Shown: piece after piece, positions 36,101 through 51,100 of the stretch | How positions within the stretch are numbered: the first letter of the stretch is position 1 | Layout of the letters: each line of letters starts with the position of its first letter | From: Channallabes apus | Taxonomy: Eukaryota > Chordata > Actinopteri > Siluriformes > Clariidae | Reading direction: 5' to 3' | Assembly: GCA_030522415.1 (NCBI GenBank) | Contig: CM060131.1 | Coordinates: forward strand, 8,086,203-8,150,202 | Length of the DNA stretch: 64,000 nt | Program-made: the position numbers and the translations under genes | Notes under the pieces: generated by a model | Told to the model about the DNA's origin: nothing | Databases searched by the model: none | Seen by the model: only the letters and a program-made list of their open reading frames with translations

Positions 36101-39100
36101 AGTAGCAAATGTTTTACTAGATGTATTAAGGCAAATATTTCTCTTCTGTACAGTTCTCAATCCTAATTATGTCTTGTATACTGTACACTCCTAGGGGGCT
36201 TTCTTCATCAGGTTTGTGTAAGGCCACTAATACTTAGTGTAGGCCCCTAGTGGTCAATATACAAAGTCAGAGATATTGTATCTTCCTGTATAGATCTTTT
36301 GGAGCCGATGTCATGATTGCATCACAGTCAGTGTTTGCTGAAAACAGTGGAAAGTTGGAGGCAAAATCTAATCTCCTCAGGCTCATCAACTACAGCATAC
36401 AGTATGTCTTCTTGCTGTGTTGTTGGTTGCCAGAGTCAAGAGTTATACTCAACTGCCATTTAAAACCACAAAACAACTTTTGTGAAACCTGATGAGACAA
36501 AATGATCTCATTGAAGGAAATCATCAAAACATTTTTGTAGAGCACATCTTGTATTAGGGCGCGGTGGTGTAGTGGTTAGCACTGTCGCCTTGCACCTCCA
36601 GGGTCCGGGTTCGATTCCCCGGCCAGGCTCGATTCCCGTCTCTGTGTGCATGGAGTTTGCATGTTCTCCCCGTGCTTGGTGGGTTTCCTCCGGGTACTCC
36701 GGTTTCCTCCCACAGTCCAAAGATATGCAGGTTAGGCTAATTGGCGTTCCTAAATTGCCCGTAGTGTGTGATTGGGTGTGTATGTGTGTATGTGTGTGTG
36801 CCCTGCGATGGATTGGCACCCTGTCCAGGGTGTACCCCGCCTTGTGCCCTAAGACTCCTGGGATAGGCTCCAGGTCCCCCGCGACCCTGAATAGAAGGAT
36901 AAAGCGGTATAGAAGATGAATGAATGAATGAGTGTTCATCATTGAAATGCACTGGAATTCGACCGAACATCGACTAGAATGAATAGTTCCCTCATCAATA
37001 TAAAATAGATATTTGGTTAAAGAGCAACTGAGGGTGTATAAATCTTTAGATGCCTATGACTATGTCCTGAATTATCATGTACAAGACTTTAAGATACAAA
37101 CACTAAACAGATGAGTTGTATTCTCGCAGACACAATCATCAATTTGTGGTGTAAAACGATACAGATCTGTTTAGTGTAGATGCTTGGCGTGTGAGCTGTA
37201 TGAGTCAGCGATTCTGGTCCCGTTGGATAATGCTAGCTTTTTCTTTTACAACACCCCTGGTTCAAGAAAGTGAGTGGCCGTAAATATACTGTACAGATAC
37301 AGTTCGTATTTTTTTCAGCCGTTGTAAAAAATACTAGCCAACAAAAATGAGTTTTACCAAACAAGGTCAGGAAATGATTATGCCTTCAGCTAGGTTCTGC
37401 ACAAAAAAACATCACCATGATTACTGACAAAAAATATGGGTCTATTAAGAAATGTTATATTTCATATATCAGTTGTCTGCCATTTATGGTTAAACACTGT
37501 ATGGCCAATGATACAGTATGTGGACACCTGACCATCACTTTTGCATGTCACGAAGTTGAAATAATACATGAGGCTATGAGGTTTCACCTAAACTTGTTGC
37601 AGTCTGGCCTACACAAAGCCCTGACCTCGATCCCACTGGGGTTGACCTTTGATGCTAACTGTACAGTTCACCAGTAATTCTCATCTGACAACCATACGTG
37701 ACCTCATGTCCCGAAACCTAGTAGAAAGCATTCCCAGAAGTGTGGAGTCACATCGGTATGATTGATTAGGGGTCTATATACGTACTTTTGGCCATAATTA
37801 AATTAAATGGCCAGTGAATGAGGCGTTAAGACTGAAAATGCTCGTATATATTGTCATTAAATAAAGTACTCCATCTGTCATTGCTTTTATCAAAGCAATA
37901 TCTGGTTTTATCAAAGCAATCACTACTGTAAGTCATCATTAATGGCATGATTACTGGAAAACATCACAAGCCACAATGAAGAGCTTACCCTTTTAAGCGT
38001 TCTAGGTTCAGTATGCGTTCATAGCATATTGAAATAAAATAAACACACTAGCTCAGACTGAAATGATTTCTTTTATGTGCAAGGACACCATGAGAGCACC
38101 ATGGCTCATAGCTGAGACTTTTCTCAACAACATGGTAATTTCTTATAACTTTATAACTCCTCACACATTAACACTTGCATATTATCTTTCTTGATTGATG
38201 CAAGTGCTGAAGCATAAGTTTTAGAGAATGATAAATTCTCAAAAACAAAGTTGAATTGATCTAAAAACTTCTCATGAAAGGTAATTATAGTTGACTAAGA
38301 TGGCTGCTTCCCATCTCTGTGTGCATGGAGTTTTCATGTTCTCCCCGTGCTTGGTTGGTTTCCTTCAGGTACTCCGGTTTCCTCCCACAGTCCAAAGACA
38401 TCTAGCTTCGGTTGATTGGCGTTCCCAAATTGCCCGTAGTGTGTGAATGTGTGTACCCTGCGATGGATGGGCACCCGTGACCTAAGCCTGGACAATGAGA
38501 GAGTCAGCCAGGTCGGAGTCTCTCGGGTCTTCTCGCAGTCATTTAGTACTTTTTTGAAGCAATAACATGGTTGTGCTTGTGATCTCTTTAGTAGGGTCAG
38601 AGGACACCTCTGAGTCTGCTCCAGAGTCCACAGGGTGCTATTTGTCTTTCCGTAAACATGCAAACTGTATATGTACAAGCAATTACGCAAAGTCTTCTGT
38701 AGTCACACTTACGTGAAAAGTAAAGTATGCTTTCTTGACCGTGCCTCATGTTTTGAGAGCCTGGTTTGTTGGTTGTTTTTTGATCTTTTAGATGGTGCTT
38801 TAGGTACTATTTACAAACCCTGGCCTTCTTTTAGTATTAATCATTCATATTATACTGTTTGTCACAGATCAAGTTGTCAAAGATCAAAGATTTCTTATAA
38901 TGATCATACGTTCTTATAATGATGAAGTATTTGAGCATACTGTCTTGATGAAATATTTTTAATAGCATCCAGGTTGGTAAAGGTTGTGTAAAATAAGCAA
39001 ATTAGAAAATGATAAAGGTTCTTGCGCATGACCTAAAATGGATAGTTCAGGGTTTTTTTTATTATCAAAATTAAGGTAAATATGCTGTTGAGTACATTAC

Positions 39101-42100
39101 AATAGGTCATACATTTTCCAATAGCCTTTAGTCCAGGTGCATTTTTCTAGGTAAAGACGACCACTCGAGTAATGACGCATGGTATAATGTTAGACCTCTC
39201 AGAATCTTATCATACTAAATGTCAATGTTATTGATATTTTTGTATGTTTTCCATTGAATTAGTACATTATACAGTACATTCTAAGAAAGTAATTAACAAC
39301 AATGGCATGCACTAAAGGTGATTTATCCTGTAATATTATAGGAATTTAGCTAGAAATTAAGATTTTTATTTACTGTCAAGATGTCAATGTCACTTTTTAC
39401 TCATCGATAGTTACATATATTTTGCATAACAACTTTCAGACAATTCCTGTAGTCGCTGGTGTTTTCTTTTAGCAGCGTCTCTTATTTGTCCATTATAATG
39501 ATTGCACTAATATGAATCTTTAATTTGCCCCAATAATGAATGAACAAATGAATGAATGAAGCTTTCTAATCAATCACAATTGAGAATTTGGTAGTGATGT
39601 GGTATTTTTTTATTATTATATAATTTAATTTAAAATTAGCTTTTTAGTACAGGCTAAAAGGACATCTCGTCGCTCTTGCCATGAAGTGCAGGGGGGCCAC
39701 ACAATGCAGAGAGAACAATGTAATAAAACATGTCGTTGGATATCGTAAAGAGTGGATGTGTGTCTGACCCAAATGTTATACAGGGCCAGGGGTAGCTCAG
39801 TGGTTAAGGCTTTGGACTACGGTTCGGAAGATCCCAGGTTCATACCCCACTGTTGGGCCCTTGACCCTCAACTGCTCAGATGTATAATGAGAAAAAAATG
39901 TAAGTCGCTCTGGATAAGAGCGTCTGCCAAATGCCTAAATGTAAATGAAAAGTTCAACAAAAATAACAATAAATAAAAATAAGCTCTTAGCGAGGTGCTA
40001 TTTCTGACTACATTCCTACCAGAGCTAATTCTTTAGCAGCAACAATGTGGAAAAAAGTTAACATGCTAGAAAATACCATACGACTAATGCATAGAAGGTT
40101 CAGGTAGAAGCGATAGCCAGGAAGAGGAGACAGTGTTTAATAATGCATTGAATAGAAAGTGGCACCAGTTGAATCAAAGCCAAGTGTGTGCACACATTTG
40201 TGTGTTCGCCCTTTTCATATTTTTTTAAGAAAGTTATTGTGTTACTGTGTACATTTATTTGTCTTTTTTTATAACTGTTTTCTTAATTATTTATTTTGCA
40301 ATGAAAATTTCCTATTTGACTATTTAAAACTGAGATGAATCAGTTCAATTTACATTGATTTTATTTAGCACTTTTAATAGTGGACATTGTTACACAACAG
40401 CATTACAAGGGAATTTTTTTTTTTATAGCTTTATCAATTTGGTCCTAATGAGCAAGCCAGAGACAACGGTGATGGTAAAAAATGCACAAGATAAAGAGAA
40501 TCAGGAAGAAAACTTTGGAGGAGCCAGAGTCATTTTTGGTCATACCGGATAGCACAAATATAAATTGCAAATATATTTTTAGCTCATCATTAGAAGGGCA
40601 TGAGGCGAAATATTGGAAGCAGAAATGAGGATTGTCCCAGAGAAAGGAGGGTTGTTTTCTCCACTTTCCCAGACTGGTAGGTATTGCATTTAAACAAAAA
40701 AATGGTGGGAAATCCCCAAACAAGAGAGAAAAAAATCCAGTCTATGCATTAGTATCAAGTTGCCTCATTCCCCAGCCATGGCAAAAGTGTAAAATTCTTC
40801 TAATTATGTTAATTCATATCATTCCTCTGTATTGTGTCTGATTGCCCTTATTGATTTTACTCAACAGACCATGCAATGAGCAACCATGCCATTAACACCA
40901 CATAACATTAACACAATAACATTGATTATCAATTATGCACCAGTATACTGTGTGACAGGATCATCAGCACCCCAGGCTGATATATAGTATATCTGTTTGG
41001 AGCAAAGACCAGTGCTTCTGGTTTGATCCCACAGAAAAGCCAGTGTAGCACAATCAAGCAGGTATCGCATATATTAGTGTACTGTATCACAGCCTGCTGT
41101 GCATCAGACTCGTCAAGATTGTTGATCTGTAGATCAATGGGATATTCTGGCCGTAAGAATCCATGAAGGACTCACTTTGATGCTAATGTCCTGGTAGCAC
41201 ACCTTCAGAGGTCGTAAGACATGTCTCTAGGGTGTTCTGGTGGCACAAAGAGAACTACATAATATCTGGCTTAATGTTTTAATGTTGTCGCTGATCAGTG
41301 TTTAATAGTGTAGCTCAGCAGAATTCTTTGAAAAATACAGGGGGATTAAAAAAACGAAACAGAAGAATGGTTATAACATGAACAGAGGTATTTTAGTATG
41401 TTCAAGCCACAGTTGATTTATATTTGGCCCCGCCTCAAAACTCCATAAAAGGCAAAGTTCACCGAGAGCTGAAAAGGAGAAATGAAGTCTAAACATAAGA
41501 GAGTGTACAGTGAGTGCTAAATCATTTTCATCCTGTGTGTATCTCTGTGTATGAACGACTTCAGCATGTAATTCGTATTTAAACCCGTAGCAGATCAGGG
41601 AAGTTATATGATTTAAAGACTATTCAGAAAAAGAGTGTTATGATTTTAAAGGAGGAACTCGGTACTATTGAAATTCTGAGAAACGTAGTCTATCTCTGAT
41701 AAATCTCTTTTATTTCCTTTCCCAGTTTTCCAAAGAGGTGCTGGCTAACATTTACTCCGCGTACATTGACAACTTCTTGAATGCTAAAGACGCAGTGAGG
41801 ATCGCTAAAGAAGCCAAACCAGCTTTCATGAAGTTTTTGGAGGTTTGTTCCTCATCTCTTTTGTCCGTGTGTATTCCTTTGCGACTCGCACTTGGGTCAG
41901 ACAGTCCTTTGTGTCATTACATTTAGGTGATCAAGCTCATACTGTACATGTCCGACATAATGTAATCAATCAACTGTTTTATGGTTTGTAAACTTTGAAG
42001 CTACATGTAAATTAATGTGCAATAAACGGAGAGAAAAAAGTTACTGGTGTAACTGTGACAAAGCTGAACTGGGACGTCACATGAGAACAGTTTGAAAAGA

Positions 42101-45100
42101 TGAAGTTGGCTGGATACACGTGTCTCAGAGGACGCTCATATTGGCCTTCGTTTTTCCCAGTTGGCAAGAATCATGTAAAATGGGGAGGACTAGCTAGTGG
42201 GTGGCAGTCAGACCAAATTGGAAGGAAACAAGTTGAACATACAACACAAACATGGAAAGCATGTTTTATTTTTATTTTTTAAGCCGTTTACTCGGAGTTG
42301 AGAGTATATTAGGTATCATTTGGGTAGAGTTGATAGAGGTACAGAAAGAGCCACCACCCAAATACCAGCTGAGCATGGTGATCCCTTTCCATGACGGATT
42401 AAATTAATGAGGGGTATTTAGTAGAGTTTATCATTACAAGAGCATCCTTATAAAATATTTTTTCATCTTCTAACTATAATAATGCAGAGATATTGTCTTT
42501 TCTAGTCATTGTTCTCTATGTCTGTGTTCACTGTTCAGTATGACACAGTTTTTCCAGACACCAAACCCTATCTCTTTGTTTGTTCTTCCAATTATAAGTG
42601 TATTTTAGGTCACGTCGCTTGAGTGCTGTTGAATTCATTATAGTTGCCAAAGGCAAAGCTGACCCTCTTATCACAGTCCCTTTGCAGCTAAATCATTGAT
42701 TTTGCTGTCACCTAGTGGTTATATCTGAATCCAGCTAACTGAACATGCACGGAGAAGATTAATATTTCAGTGTTTCCTCTTTTGGCGGATGCTTTTATTA
42801 GGCTCTAACAGTTTTATTACAATTGAGCCTCAGTTTCTTTTTTTTTCCCCCTTTTTTTCTCTCACATTCAGCAAAGTATGCGAGAGAATAAAGAGAAGCA
42901 GGCTTTGGGTGATCTGATGATCAAACCTGTGCAGCGTATCCCACGCTACGAGCTCTTAGTTAAAGTGAGTATGAGTTTTATTTTGGTTTCTTGTCTCATC
43001 ACTCATTACCTTTGCATGCTCAGGACGGTAAAACACACAACATGTTATTGAAGTCATTAACTGTGTGTGAATGTGTTAGGATTTGCTGAAACACACTCCG
43101 GAAGACCACCCAGACCACCCACACCTGCTGGATGCTCAGAAGAACATTAAGCGATTGGCTGAGCGGATAAATAAGGGACGACGTAATGCGGAGGAGGTGG
43201 AGCGAGAGACACGGGTCATGCAGGAGATCGAGGCCCACATAGAGGGAGTAGAGCATGTACGACACATTTTTTCAGCTCGGATGTGTTTTGCTGCACAGCT
43301 GCACTCCAATAAGTATTTAAATGATTTAAACTATTATAGTAATTTTGATCAAAACTTGATTAAATTATAATTTACTTAATTATATAAGTAATATATAATT
43401 TATACATTATATACATGATATATAATGTATTTATTTAACTTACTGAACTAGCTCTTTTGCTTGTTTAACAATTACTTTCTCATTATTTGCTGTCTCACCT
43501 ACTTTACTAAGTTCTTTACATACTTAATTCTTTACTTGCTTAAATTACTTCCCTCACATACATTGCTTCATAACTTTCTTTACTTGATTAAAAATAGTTA
43601 TCCAAGTTATTTACCTTCTTAAGGTAAATTAATGTGCAATGAACTTTCTTGGACTCTTCTTACTGTAACTTACCTACTCACTTTACTTGATCTGACTTGC
43701 CTAAATAACTAACCTAAGTTGATTAATGTTCTTTACTTACATACTTTAATTGCCTAACTTTGTTTTTTTTACTTACTTAATTATATTATTTACCTTACTT
43801 ACGTATTTTATTGTTACTTTGTTACCTTTCTTAATTAGCTAATTAACAAATTGTTACATACCTTACATTCTTAACTTCTTGCTTGCTTATTATCTAGATG
43901 AATTACATACCTTTCTCACCTAATCAACTAGTTAATTGATTATAAACCTTTCCCTGTTATCACTAATCACTTCTTTTGATTATGCTAGTACACACACTTA
44001 CACAGCTCCATATATGTGCAGCACAGAAAATGTCAATGTCATTGATGTTAAATTGAATTCTGTATCTGACCTATTAATGCCATTTTCCATCTCAGATCTT
44101 GAATCCCGAGAGGAAATTCCTCAGACAGGAAATGGTGATGGAGGCGGTAAGAGAGTGAAAAAATTTGAGGGAAATTATGAATGTTTTATCAATATTTGTT
44201 GGATAATTGTTTGATAAGTGACCCAAGACTTAAAGGTCCTTTCTCTGTTTCTTCTCTCTCTTTATAGAAAACGGTAGGTGGGAAGAAGGATCGCTCTCTC
44301 TTCCTGTTCACTGATTTGCTGATCTGTACGACTCTGAAGAGGAAGTCAGGCTCTTTGCGCCGGAGCTCCATGAGTCTGTGAGTGGCTTGGATTGGATTAT
44401 TAACTGTATTCCATTCACTTGTGATTGTTAGAAACTAAAATAAGGAAAATGGAAACATGAAAGAACATACTAGTATAACTGCTGCACAACATCAGCATGG
44501 TCCAGATGGAATAACAGATTAGAGTATATAATGCATTCACTACCTGTTACATTATTGTGTATATTTTGTACAGCTATGTTTTTTTTTTTAAATATTTAAA
44601 ATATTTTTTATATCCCATATTTTATATTTTGTTCTTTTTCTCTGCAGTTTTTCTATATTCTAGAAAGATTCCCTAATTTATTTTTCTTTCTATTGATGAT
44701 TTAGATTTTAAGGTCGCGAGCTGTCGTATAAGCGTTTCACTTCATATCGTACTACAGTATGTGACAAATAAAAATTTTTATTTTATTTATATTTAAATTA
44801 TACTATATTATATAGTTTCTTCTAAATTATCTAGTTTCACATGTAATAACTTTAAATATAATCCTGAAGTCTATATATCAACCTGCTTGTATTGATGAAT
44901 GAATTTCTAGCAGTGCTTCTGATCTTAGGCAAGATTAGAATCAAGATTAGGATCTCTTTACAGAATTTTAAAAACTTTATATTGTTTTTATAAAGTTGAT
45001 ATGTCTATTTAAATTAGGTTTATAGTGTAAAGCAATTTTCTGTGATAAATTAACTCTATATTAACTATTTAAATTTTACTTTTTTAAACCAATTTTCTAT

Positions 45101-48100
45101 TATTTGTATAAACTTAGTGGTCTTTCTTGACCTCTGAGACATGACATAATCTGTAAAGAATTGTCAGACATTTTCATGTAACAACAAAAACTAGTAATGT
45201 ATGGTGGAAATTTGAGATTTGTATCTATAATTGCTATTGCTGTGTTATGACCGAGGGTAGCATTTTGGCAATCTGGTGCCTGTATGCTTTGCTTTAGCAC
45301 CCTCTAGTGTGTATACACGGCCGTACACCTCCACATTGCATTTCATTTATGATACTTTATATGTCTAATTTATACTTTTTTGTAAAGTTATTATTATTAT
45401 TATTATTATTATTATATTCAACAGACAAACATTTCAACATATAAAACTCATACATGCTTGGAACCTGATAGTCAGTATGGCATAAATAGTGACAATCAAG
45501 CATTATATTGATTCATCAAATTAATAAATGGAATTCAAGTATTAAAATGTCTCCTCTTTGTATAGGCTTTATTTTAGATGTAAAAATGCATTGTGCTCTA
45601 GTTTAACCCAACTTCAACTGTTTTTAATTTTTTCAGATATTCTGCTGCTAGTGTCATTGACACCTCCAGTAAATATAAGTTCCTGTGGAAACTGCCCTTG
45701 GAGGATATTGAGTTAGTGAAAGGTAAAGCATCCGTCTATATTAGCTAATTCAGAGTAATACTGCTCAAAACTAAAAAAAGTTTGTGTTTATTTCTGAATT
45801 GTTTCCTCCTTGCAGGTTCGAATCAGGCCACCAACAGGGATACAATCCAGAAAGCCATCAGCCGCCTGGATGAGGACCTCAGTACCCTCGGCCAAATCAG
45901 CAAGTTGTCAGAGACGCTCAGCTTTCCTCACCAGGTCAGTTACAACACGAACACATCAATGTGTAAACACACAAAAGACGTGTATACTGTATATAAAATC
46001 TTACAGACAAATTTTACTATATACTACTGTATTAGTATATCATTACTGTATATGCAGGTCATCAGTACATTAGTTGTGTTTATGTACCAACACATTCCTT
46101 GTATACAAAGCGTCTTATAAAGTACAGTTATTAATTTTGCATCGTTGCAATTATGTCTAAGCAACTGTTCTTTTGTTATTTAAAATAATGATTGTGCATC
46201 ATATTTGGTACATACTCTAGCTTGAGTGAGCTAGTTGGCTGTGTGGGTTGCTGATGGACATCAAGAGGGGTGTTGATTGACTGGTTTATTGACATCTTCA
46301 CTGTATTTTTTTTTTGTTGCCACTTTAAGCTTTGATTCGAGATTGAATTTATAAATATGAAAAGGAAAACTTCTCAAAATGTTCAGTTTGTTGTTTTTTG
46401 GTTGCCTTTAAATATCCCAGTAAATAGGTATAAAATTTTGTTGACGCATCCGTCATCATTGAAGCTAGACTTTTTCCATTTCTTACCTTCTTCTTAAGTG
46501 ACCAGACTGGCGATTGTGTATTATATTACTTAGGTTAAATATACTTTGACACACAATTAAGCAAATAAAATGTCAAAAAATGTCTTTATATAGAATAGCA
46601 TTCATTTCCAAGCAGTGAACTACAATGAACAAGCCTTTCTTCGTGCACCCATCAGCGTTGGATAGCATAACTTTCTTGGACTCTCTTTACATCATTCTAA
46701 GTACATTAACAAACACATAATAACATCTTGTCAAATCTCTCTTCTTATTATTCCAGAGTCTGGATGATGTCATAAAGGACTTGATGGCATCGGTTCACAG
46801 GGAATTAGCCGAGAAACAGTCCCTGGCATTTAGCATGACCTTCTTGCCCACTAAACTGGAGCTGAGCACGGCATCTGCAGACAGCACATTCATTTTCGAG
46901 TTCAGCAGTCCAGACGCACGCAGCAACTTTGAGCAGGCATTTGAGGAGGCCAAAAAAAAGCTTGGTACTTAAGACTGTTATATCCAAACAAGGATCACGT
47001 TATTTAACTAAAGTATAGACTAGTTAGACCCTTAGAATCAGCATGGTTACTTGCACAGAATTAGACATTACACCTTACACAAGAAGTGACAAATCAAAGG
47101 AAAACTCTGGGCTCGGTTATGCAGGACAGGGCATTTTACACGCATGTGTTTGTTACTCGCCTCACACTAAGATAAATGAATAACGAGTCTGAAAATTATG
47201 TAAATGCTTTATTAGTCTTAAACAAATTGAACACCTACAGTATGAGACACTTGTTTAACAGAGTTTTCCCAACACCTTCAAGAAAATATTACTTGATGTG
47301 AAAATCTTTTGAAAGAATGCTGCTCTTGTATGATCTATGCACTTTGACATTATTCTGGTGTACCATTGTGACCCAGCAGGTTTGTAAGTCACTTCTTTGG
47401 TTTCCCCTTAATTTGTCACACATTTGTTGGCGTACATTTACCCAAAAAAATGCACCATCGAATATTAAGGACCAATACTATAATAATGCAATACTAAGTG
47501 ATAAGTAAAAGGATTCTACATATTACGTCTTATCAAAGTAAAAGGCATGTGTGCATATTGTATTTATCGTCATGCTTTTCCTTTCCATAGCCATGAATAA
47601 AGACGAATGGGACCCTGAGTTCTTGAAAGCCATTCCCATCATGAAGACGCGTAGTGGCATGCAGTTCTCCTGCGCCTCACCGAGCCACAGCAGCCCAGAG
47701 AATGTATATGAGGTGTGGGTGTGTAATAGTGACGGCTACGTAGGCCAAGTGTGCGTGCTGAGCATCAGGGCCGAGCCCACGGTGGAGGCCTGTATCGCCG
47801 TCTGCTCTGCGCGCATCATCTGCATCGCAGCCGTGCCGGGACTCAAGAGCAGGTCCGTTTGCGTGTATTCCACTTTAATTTATTGTCTAGTGGTTAGAGA
47901 GTGGACTGAACAATCTGCTTATAAATGCCACGATAAGTAAAACTGCTGTGTTTGTGAATATATTAAAAGTTCACTTTGTCCATACAGTACAAGTGGAACA
48001 AGTCCCAGATGACTGAGCAGCATGAACAGGAAATGAGCCATGCATGTGGTATCAGACTTTGCTAATACAGAGACTAGCTTTGTGAAACTATACCCACTTT

Positions 48101-51100
48101 GTTGCTGTTTCTAAGTGTTTTTGCTACATTTAAGTTTAAATTATTTATTTAACACGTTTATTTTTAAACATATGTATATAAAGTCATGTGGTTACTTTGT
48201 AACATCCAGTAGCTTCAACGAGGCAGCTAGTTGTTTTCATGCAAGCTAACACCTGGGAGATTAGGGGTAAAGCTCTTAGATAGCCTCAGCTGATGTTTTC
48301 CTACGTTCCATGCTGGTAAAAATGGCCCTAATTTTTCATTTTTAACTAAAACAATGTGATGTTGAGGTAAATGTATTTTTTTCTTTTTGTAAATACAGTA
48401 TTCCTTGTCCTTTTTGTATTGGCATTTAGCTAGTTACTATCATGCTAGCTAACGTTTCAGGGACATAGAACAATCCTGTTGGTTAGATTTAGCACGGTCA
48501 TATTTTCCCACATTGTTTAGTTCATTGGTCAAAGTGGCAATAATTTATAATCAGTACCCAAAATCAGTATGTGATCTGAGGCAGACATGTTTTGTGAATT
48601 TTTCTTGTTTTACTATTGGGTTTACAATTGACCGGATTTTACAGTGATTTAGTTTTAAAGTAAATTTGAATAAACCAGTAGAATTATAATGAGCTGCACT
48701 CAGTATGTATGTTGCTAACTACAAACTGGATTTTTTGATTGCGCACAATGACAGAACACAGTTATGAGAGTGACTATCTTTATTTCTCTATATAATCCCA
48801 TAATGCACTTTTCCAAGCATTTCGCTAGTGCTTGGATACCATGAAGTTAGAATGTGCATGTATGTTTGTTCTGAGCCATAATCGGACTGTGCATAATTGG
48901 ACTGTGTGTAGGGAGAAATATGGAGAAATAAAGGTAGTTTTTAACTCTCCTGCTGTTATTCTGCACAATTGAACCATGACTTGAACACCGTTTGTATAAA
49001 GAGATTTATTGGGTTACTTGGTTTTGGAATAATATTGAAGCAAAAAAAAGAAACTTAAATGGAATTAACATAAACAATACCAATGTGTGTAATACTCATT
49101 AATATAATACCTTTAATATAAAATTAACTCCTGGGAGAAAACTGGCAGGGTACACCCTGGACAGGGTGCCAATCCATCGCAGTTCACACACACTCACACA
49201 TCCATTCACACACTATGGGCAATTTAGGAACGCCAATTAGCCTAACCTGCATAATCTTTGGACTGTGGGAGGAAAACCCACCAAGCACAGGGAGAACATG
49301 CAAACTCCATGCACACAGAGACGGGAATCGAGCCTGGATGGGAATCGAACCCGGACCCTGGAGGTGCAAGGCGACACCACCACTTTATATTTTTATTCAG
49401 TGAAACTCCTGTTTTCTACAGAACCCTTCTGCCACCCTGTCCTGTTTGTTTACACCTTGTAAAATGAATTCAGGATTTAACAAATTCAATGTTATGTGTT
49501 ACATGATATTTGACACTTTTATTCTTTCCCTCAGGGAGAGAGTGGAGTCAAGGCACTCCGCCCCCGTGGCGCCATCTGTGTCCGAGTCACCGCCAGTTCC
49601 TTCTGTTCAACCTCAGCTCCACATCTCCATCTCTCGCTCCTCTCCAGAGCTCAGCGATCCTCCTGTTCCCACAGCGCCTGAACTCGGGCCCTTCGAAAGC
49701 GACGACTCGGATGATGAAGACTCGCCAAGTCCATCATCCACCCTGCAGAGCCAAGCATCACATTCCACCATCTCGTCCAGCTACGGCAGTGAGTCATGCT
49801 CTTTTATTTAAACACACTTTGAATAAATGATTTAATCTCTATTTAGACCTTGCAAGTAAGTCTTGTCAGCATGGAAGTAGAAAACAGAAATGAAGACATT
49901 ACACAGACATATTTATATGGGAGTATGGGAGATGTACGTATTCGTTCCTGTTACTTCCATGGTCACTGCTACAATAGTCAGAGTAACTAAAAAATGATGG
50001 TGTTATAATGCACTGAGTGCATTTAAGTGTGGTGTACTCAGCCAGATTTAAAACAGTTGATATGATGACATTTTCCTTAAGGAGATGTTTAAAAAGAACG
50101 ACTGTTACTGTAAGTATTATAAAGCCTTGACTGGAAGAGCTGAGTTTTCTTTCTTACTAGTGTTCTTGATGGAGTGCCAGTTCCATTTCCATAGTCACCC
50201 TTCCATTTTGGGTGATAAAGCCAGGTAAAATACAGGGCTGGCCAAAAGTATTAAGACATATGTTATGAGTTATTGTTCTCAATTGTGCACAAAACAGGTG
50301 ATTTCACTGATTAGGTCTAGGCTGTCTGACTAAAGAGTTAACTAAAAAAACTAGTTAAAAACTGGCTCTGTGACCATGGTATTCAGCTTCTAGAGCCATT
50401 GTCTAAACTCAATAAAAAATTGTTGGGCAATGATGAAGAAATGAAAAGTCAAAAAATATGATCTTTAGGAAGCAGGTATTGATTGAGCGAGTGACACCAG
50501 AGTACTACAGACGTCCTTTTGACTCAGCGGATAGCGTTATTCTTTTCAGTGAACTCACAGACGTCCATGATTGGCTAGTGACACCATGATTGATGTGAAC
50601 GTGAACCCACCCATCTCTTGGGAAATCAGCTCTCTCTTGACCCCCTGAGGATTCTCTTCTTCGGTCTCCGGGTGATATGGCGAGTTCATTACTGCTGCAC
50701 CACTCAGAGATTGAATCCCAGAATAGGATTTCACACTAAATATTGATTGTTGCAATTTAATTTTCATTATTCTTATTGTCCTGATTGAGATTATTAAAAA
50801 AAATAATAAATAAAATTAAAATGTAATTAAAACATTGAATTTCACTTTTCTTGTTTCAATTACTTTTGCATGCTGCTATAATTTCCTTTTTGTATTATTT
50901 ATAATTTTTCACTTACTCATGTAACACACAGAATTGCCTGTAGTGAGCTTTTGTGTAAATCAAGTAGTACTTTCTGCGAGGGCTCGTGTACATTTAAGCT
51001 CGGTTGCTCGTGTAAATCCATATTTGATATGCATTTGCTCACATTGCCTAGATCAGAGATATTGCTTTAAAATAAAAAATAAAGCGCTTTAAGTATGTTT

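Noticed and set aside
36508..36942. 144-codon minus-strand open frame
   Set aside because: It is the reverse strand of a SINE; the same peptide appears at the other SINE copy (31523-31705) and has no independent protein features.
47853..47940. Extension of exon 12 into the intron by open frame
   Set aside because: The GTCCGT donor at 47853 joins in frame to exon 13 with family-like sequence; the read-through is just an open intron stretch.
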